The notes under the pieces are model-generated. The model saw nothing but the letters and a program-made list of their open reading frames with translations. It did no database searches and was not told the origin of the DNA. 64,000 nucleotides of DNA from Sesamum alatum (taxonomy: Eukaryota > Streptophyta > Magnoliopsida > Lamiales > Pedaliaceae): NCBI GenBank assembly GCA_034509735.1, contig JACGWO010000005.1:23492383-23556382 (forward strand), in the 5' to 3' direction. Within the stretch, counting starts at the first letter, position 1, and each line of letters starts with the position of its first letter. Below are positions 59,055-64,000 of this stretch, one piece after another. A program made the position numbers and the translations under genes.

Positions 59055-60152
59055 TGTTGTTTATTAGGTGAATTACAATTGCAAACTACAGCAGCATCAA
59101 CTCTACAAGTAAATCCGACATGTCAAGAAATTGAGTATATGCGGCAATGGTATGCATTTAGTTTGTAATTTTAATATCGATTGATAATTGTTTGTATTTA
59201 TAGATAATAATAATTTTCTTATATTTGATTAGTTTTAATTGTTTTATAATAGTTATATATTATAGAATATTATATTATTTTAATGACTTATTATTTTTTA
59301 TAAGTACAATGTTTATGCTTGGCCATGGTCCATAAATTCTTAACCCATGTGAAGTACAAGAAATATTGAATTTTATAAGTTTTCTTCCCTTATACATTTG
59401 CATTTTGTATATAGGTTATCTACAATTCATGACCCAATGAAAGTACGTGAGCTATCCATGAAGCAAAGGATTAAAAGCGCAAAGGAAGTAACCCTTAAAG
59501 AAATCATTGACAATAGAGAAACATTGTTTGAGGTATTTTCATCAACAATAATCTCACTAATAATTATTGTTGGAATTGATTATTAAAAGCAAATTTTTAC
59601 CTTTTATTTGATTATCATTAACATTATGCATATTATTGATTCAAGGGAACTGTGGATAAAGTTGAAAATAAATCATCCTTATGGTACGACTCATGCAAAG
59701 CATGTACCACATCAATTTTTAAAAATGGAGATAGTGTTGCCTGCAAAAAATCCAATATGGAAGATGTAGAAACAACACCAAGGTAATACCACAAAAACTA
59801 TGCTTCGTAAATAATAAATGCTTATACAATTTTTTCGGGCATTTGATGAATACAACTAATTATTACTAAATTAATTACAGATATAGAATAGTGCTTAATT
59901 TCACAGAAGGAGATTATAGCACAGGCATTACACTTTTTGAGGAAGTGGTAACTATATACGCCGAATGCTCGATACACGATTACTTGGCATCAATCGAACA
60001 AGTATTGTTTTTTTATCCTAAAAGACTTTTATTTATATATTATTTGTCAGGCATTATACAACTACATTTCCATTGTCTAAAAAATTTATAGATATTAATT
60101 ATTTTTAACTTATACTTAATTAATTTTTTCGTCATCGTTTCCTAAATTATGG

Positions 60153-60200
<48 letters not shown>

Positions 60201-60661
60201 TCTCTTTTACAGGGAGAACATGAGTCAAAATATTATAGGGGATTGAGCTCACAGCATTGACAGAATTTTGTTTTCTTATTGCTCTTAACAAAAAGGCACA
60301 ATTGATCAATGGAAGGTTGAATGTCGTAGCTGATGCAATTGAAAAGATACAACCTACGATAAGGAAGCAGAGAAAAACAAAAACATCAATTATATCAGGT
60401 ACCTATGATCAAACGAAGGAGGAAGATAAAGTGGAAAGAATTGAATCATCAACTCAAGTTTATAAGAACGATACTACAGTTTCTTTAAAAGATGATAAAA
60501 AGTAACCACAAAAGAAGAATAAGAGTGTAATGAAGATCGAAATTTCCAGTGATGATGAAGAAACACTTGAAAGTTTTAAAAATAAATGCATGAAGCAATT
60601 TGCAAAAGCGAACAAGAAGAAAAGTTCTTCATATGTGAAGATCAAACAAGAGAAGAATTGA
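59055..60661 (+). pseudogene. Helitron-borne RPA70-like single-strand DNA-binding gene remnant
   Basis: Exons near 59055-59154 (LQTTAASTLQVNPTCQEIEY), 59415-59532 (LSTIHDPMKVRELSMKQRI, EVTLKEIIDNRETLFE), 59646-59781, 59881-60003 and 60212-60661 join with GT/AG borders. Exon 59646-59781 has the Rep-A C-terminal zinc-ribbon start WYDSCKACTTSIFKNGDSVAC; exon 59881-60003 has YRIVLNFTEGDY and LFEEVVTIYAECSIHDYLAS, part of the OB fold. A lysine-rich C-terminus follows. The replication protein A large-subunit homologue carried by plant Helitrons is thought to bind single-stranded DNA. One frameshift near 60245 interrupts it. Confidence 0.75.
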
Positions 60662-60886
60662 TGGAGTTCATATGAAGATTATTATTTCGATACTTAGTTA
60701 GCTTTTGTATTATGTTATTATGATTCAACAACATTTAGTTAAGACCATTTATTTTATCTATTACAAACTTTTGAATTTTTTACTTTACGCATTTACTTTT
60801 TTAAACATTATTTTGTATTCTTAAAAGAATGCAATAATTAATTTTCATCAAATTATAGGAATAACGTGCAACGCACGTGTTCCTTG

Positions 60887-60925
60887 CTAGTCTATATAAA
60901 AGTATAAATCCACGAAAAAAGTTTC
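60887..60925 (+). other. Helitron 3' end abutting a second Helitron-type 5' end
   Basis: CTAG of the coding Helitron is followed immediately by TCTATATAAAAGTATAAATC, which has the form of a plant Helitron 5' end. No matching second 3' end is found to the right, so the second unit is either truncated or the similarity is accidental. Confidence 0.45.
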
Positions 60926-62940
60926 TTTCTTTTTTTGATTGGACTAAATTAATCTTGTAATATTAACTTTTTAAGGATAAAAAAGTAATATAAGATGCTT
61001 ATTAATTTTATCTATTAACTACTTTTCACATTACACATATTTATTTTTATTAATTACTTTTCACATTATCTATATTTATTCTTATTAATTACTTTTCACA
61101 TTCTACATATTTAGCCATCATTTTTTTAGTATATTATATTCATAATATAATATACTTACTAGATAAAAAGTACCCGTATGATATAACAAGGAATGACTAG
61201 AAATTAGTAAAAATAAAAGGATTTAATATTGAGCGATTTTATAGTATAGATATAAATGACAATTAGTTTAGATCACTTGACATATTAAGATATGTTAGAT
61301 GACAAATAAAAAGAAATTAATTGAATTTTCATGTAAAGCAAATATTTTGAATAGTAACATAGGTTAATAGAAAAGTGAGAATCAATTAAATCACTAATCA
61401 TGTATAGTGAATACTTTTGTAGTAAGATAGACTAATATATGATTTGAGCATTTGAGGTATAATTACTAGATACCTTATATGATTTTTTAATCATCTCTAA
61501 TCAAATAAAATAAAATATCAGTGTACAAAATTTGATCTTTTCTACAATGTACGACATAAATTGCTCATTATAAAAAAATATTGAAAGGTGTAAATCCTAT
61601 TCTAAACCATCACCACACATTTTCATTTAAAAAAAGAAAAGAAAAGATGGGCACGTAACCATTGATAAACTTTGTCTAATTTTTTTATATTATATGTTAT
61701 AATTTTATTAATATAGTCACTAATAAGATTGTAATAGATATTGCAAAAAGGATTTATTTTATTTTATTTTATTTTGTAATATTTATGTACACTTAATTAA
61801 AAAAGATTAAATATGTGACAGACGTAAGTAAACTCTGTATACATGCACAGTGGTGCAGTACTTTGAAAATAATAATGATTCATTTTTCATAGTTTTTAAT
61901 ATTTGTGATGACTAAACTACCCTCTGTTAAATTTAGTAATAAAAGTATACTAAAGCAATAAAGACAATCATAATAATTTCAAATTCTAACAGTTGTGATA
62001 TAATTACTGACATAGTTTATAACTATAGAAGACATTTTTGTTATCCACAAATTGTATCTTTTTTTTTTAGTGTAGCTTCGTGAACTGCTAGAACTTGGAG
62101 TGATATGGATGTTTATATTTTTTACTGTACTTTTATGATTATTATTTATAATTTAACAAAGGATAGTTTACTCGATTATAAATGTTAAATAGTATGAAAT
62201 ATTCCTAAAGATGGATGTATATGGGCTTTCCACTGGAGTATTATTTTAAATATAGAGAAATATGACTGGTATATAGGTGAGAATGATAATACTAATAGCC
62301 ATAGTAATATATATATATATATATATATGTAGTACAACAATATGCATAGATATGTGTGTGTGTGTGTGTGTGCGTTTGTGATTTACTTATTAATGTGTAG
62401 TAAAAGAAAAAGAGAAACCGGCCATGATGCATTTAACCAACACTTGACTAGCTACAAAAATCACAAACAAAATAAAAAATTAAATATTATCTCAATTCAA
62501 TTAATTTGTCAGAATATACTTTAAATACTTTTTGAAAAAAATATTTTGTTAGGTTATATATGATAATATTTAAAGGTAAAACTCTAAATGAACTGTATAT
62601 GTAGATATTAGGCTAAAACTTCAACAAATATTAAGTATTATTTTATTATATATATTGTATTATATTATACTATAATTAAATTGTGAGTCCTGGCAATGTT
62701 TGTTTCTATTGTGAAAATATATTTATACTTTTTCATAAGGACTATTTCTAATAATAAATAAAAATTAGTTATCAAAGTCACAATCCATAACATACGAAAA
62801 AATAAAATCCCACAAAAAAAATTAACAGAATGCAAAGCAGGAAAACAATATTGGATTAATTAGAATGGGAGAAAATAATCACAAAAATAAATATTGTCAA
62901 TTACTAAAATAAATAAATAAAAGATTTAATAAAAGATAAA
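60926..62940. other. AT-rich sequence without genes
   Basis: Holds three copies of a roughly 36-bp unit with ATTACTTTTCACATT at 61006-61112, and simple repeats (AT)n at 62309 and (GT)n at 62352. No coding frame, RNA gene or further terminal structure is supported. Confidence 0.5.
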
Positions 62941-62956
62941 GAGGTGAGTCAGATTA

Positions 62957-63125
62957 TGGGTGTTCAATCAAACCGTCAGACCGCCCCAACCGACCGGCCC
63001 AACCCAAACTGCACCGCAATTAGCGGGTTAAGGGTGGGTTGGGTTGGTCTTGGGTTAATGAAAATAAAATCGTAATTTCGCAATCGGGTTTGGTTTTATA
63101 CTTATGTGGACCGCATAGACCGCGC
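62957..63125. mobile_element. Probable hAT-like element end
   Basis: TATGGGTGTTCAATCAAACCG followed by repeated CGGCCCAACCCAA and GGGTTGGGTTGG motifs, the composition of hAT-type ends such as TAGGGGTGTTCAATC. The opposite end is not seen before 63.4 kb. Confidence 0.35.
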
Positions 63126-63445
63126 TCGACTGCAATAATAATAATAATAATTTAAAAAATTAGAATTCTTTATAAATATATATAAAAGTTTTGATAATAC
63201 ATAATTTATATTCAAGACAATAATAACAATTACGATATTTTTTATTGGTATTGTATAATATATGTATAAATTAATACATATGTAAATGAAATCAATTATT
63301 CAACTAATTATTGGTTATTAATAATCTTCTATATTTTTTTATACAAATAATAAATGCAAAAATTTAAAATAGCTTACATCATCGTAGCGTTATCATATGG
63401 TTTATATTCATCTCAAATCTTATTTTATTTTAAATAATATCCTTT

Positions 63446-64000
63446 CACCACAAAAAAATCCGGAATTTGGAACAGATTTTATGACCGTTCCAATGCCTGT
63501 TCCTATTAGGAATGGTAATTGGAACTATTAAAGAACGGAATCACGCTGCTGACATCACATTCCTCCTATATTCGATCATTTCTTTTGGAACGGTCAAACC
63601 ATTCCCAAAATCGTTCCAATTCTTGTGTTACAAGTTGTGTTCCTATGACCGTGTCAAAAGTAGAATAGTAAAATATTGTAACACGGTTTGGAACACTTTT
63701 ATAACCATTGGAATGGCCCACCAATGACAGATGTGTACCGTTCCAAAATGAGGTCCAACGTCCGTTGAAATATGGAAAGTTGAAAAAATTGTTCCAAAAT
63801 GAGGTACAATTTGAGACGGTTTAAGTACTTAGAAATACTTGTATTACAATACCCGTTCCTAAATATAGTATTTGTCAATTTCAGATTATTTTAGGATTGG
63901 ATGGTTCGACTGGAGAGGATGATAGCCGACATGATGAGTATGATGAAGCCGATGCAGGACCATGGTGATGAGGGGGTGGGGTGTAGATTAGGGATTTTTT
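63446..64000 (+). mobile_element. Left end of a CACTA-like (En/Spm) element, continues past the window
   Basis: Begins CACCACAAAAAAATCCGG after TTT, close to the CACTACAAAAAAA end of plant CACTA elements. Within 350 bp it has at least eight inverted or direct copies of the motif TTGGAAC(G/A)G or its complement CCGTTCCAA (63475-63795), the subterminal repeat pattern bound by transposase. An open frame near 63900 (MVRLERMIADMMSMMKPMQD) may be the first exon of an element gene. Confidence 0.55.

Larger units (their letters stand above)
53929..60890 (+). mobile_element. Decayed coding Helitron (Rep and RPA-like genes, no helicase seen)
   Basis: The 3' end is clear: hairpin ACGTGCAACGCACGT (60864-60878), then CTAG (60887-60890) followed by T. 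The 5' end is placed at TCTATGTATATTATAAATG (53929) after an A in a TCTA repeat; it could lie up to about 35 bp earlier. Inside are a promoter region (TATA-like CCTATATAAATAC at 54168), Rep exons (54775-58990) and RPA-like exons (59055-60661). Introns are numerous, as in plant Helitrons. Many stops and frameshifts show it is dead. Confidence 0.85.

Noticed and set aside
61157..61200. Possible minus-strand Helitron end (CTAGT near ACCCGTATG)
   Set aside because: No stable GC-rich hairpin at the right distance and no matching 5' end.

Overview
This is a plant nuclear window, almost certainly from a eudicot. It is AT-rich and carries introns with GT/AG borders, a chloroplast-type SppA protease gene, and plant-specific transposon families (Ty3/gypsy chromovirus, Athila-like and TR-GAG elements, Ty1/copia, Helitrons, hAT-like and CACTA-like elements). 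I cannot name the species. Only one host gene can be supported. About four fifths of the window is transposable elements, often nested, with little single-copy sequence between them. All identifications come from reading motifs and from comparing segments of the window by eye; no search was run.

Layout. (1) 1-9.5 kb: eight exons of the minus-strand SPPA gene. The gene runs off the left edge before its catalytic serine. Its introns hold a Helitron-derived fragment, two copia LTR relics, a MITE and a diverged tandem duplication. (2) 9.7-12.9 kb: a long-TIR element close to the SPPA start codon, then an array of diverged modular repeats of unknown nature. (3) 12.9-19.1 kb: an old LTR split by a degenerate minus-strand Ty3/gypsy chromovirus (14.07-18.50 kb). 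(4) 19.06-32.6 kb: a LINE reverse-transcriptase relic interrupted twice. The first insertion is a 6.1 kb Athila-like gag/protease-only element with a perfect GCATT target duplication. The second is a 6.6 kb hAT-like unit that carries Helitron termini and tandem repeats. (5) 32.7-47.3 kb: two head-to-tail copies of one minus-strand copia element that share a MITE insertion. One copy is interrupted by a solo-LTR-like insertion containing a 2.7 kb Helitron (target duplication TGTAC), the other by a 2.4 kb TR-GAG element (target duplication CATAC). (6) 47.3-52.5 kb: one end of a large non-coding LTR element and a plus-strand copia RT/RNaseH-LTR remnant. (7) 52.8-53.6 kb: a MITE with a foldback element inside it. 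(8) 53.9-60.9 kb: a decayed coding Helitron with Rep and an RPA-like gene but no visible helicase, followed directly by what looks like another Helitron 5' end. (9) 60.9-64 kb: AT-rich sequence, a hAT-like end, and the left end of a CACTA-like element running off the right edge.

No operon-like cooperation exists here. The biological interest lies in the order of insertions, which target duplications and flank continuity allow to be reconstructed, and in the Helitron behaviour: repeated 5' ends, abutting ends, inverted 3' ends, a triplicated 51-nt in-frame exon, and a related fragment inside a host intron.
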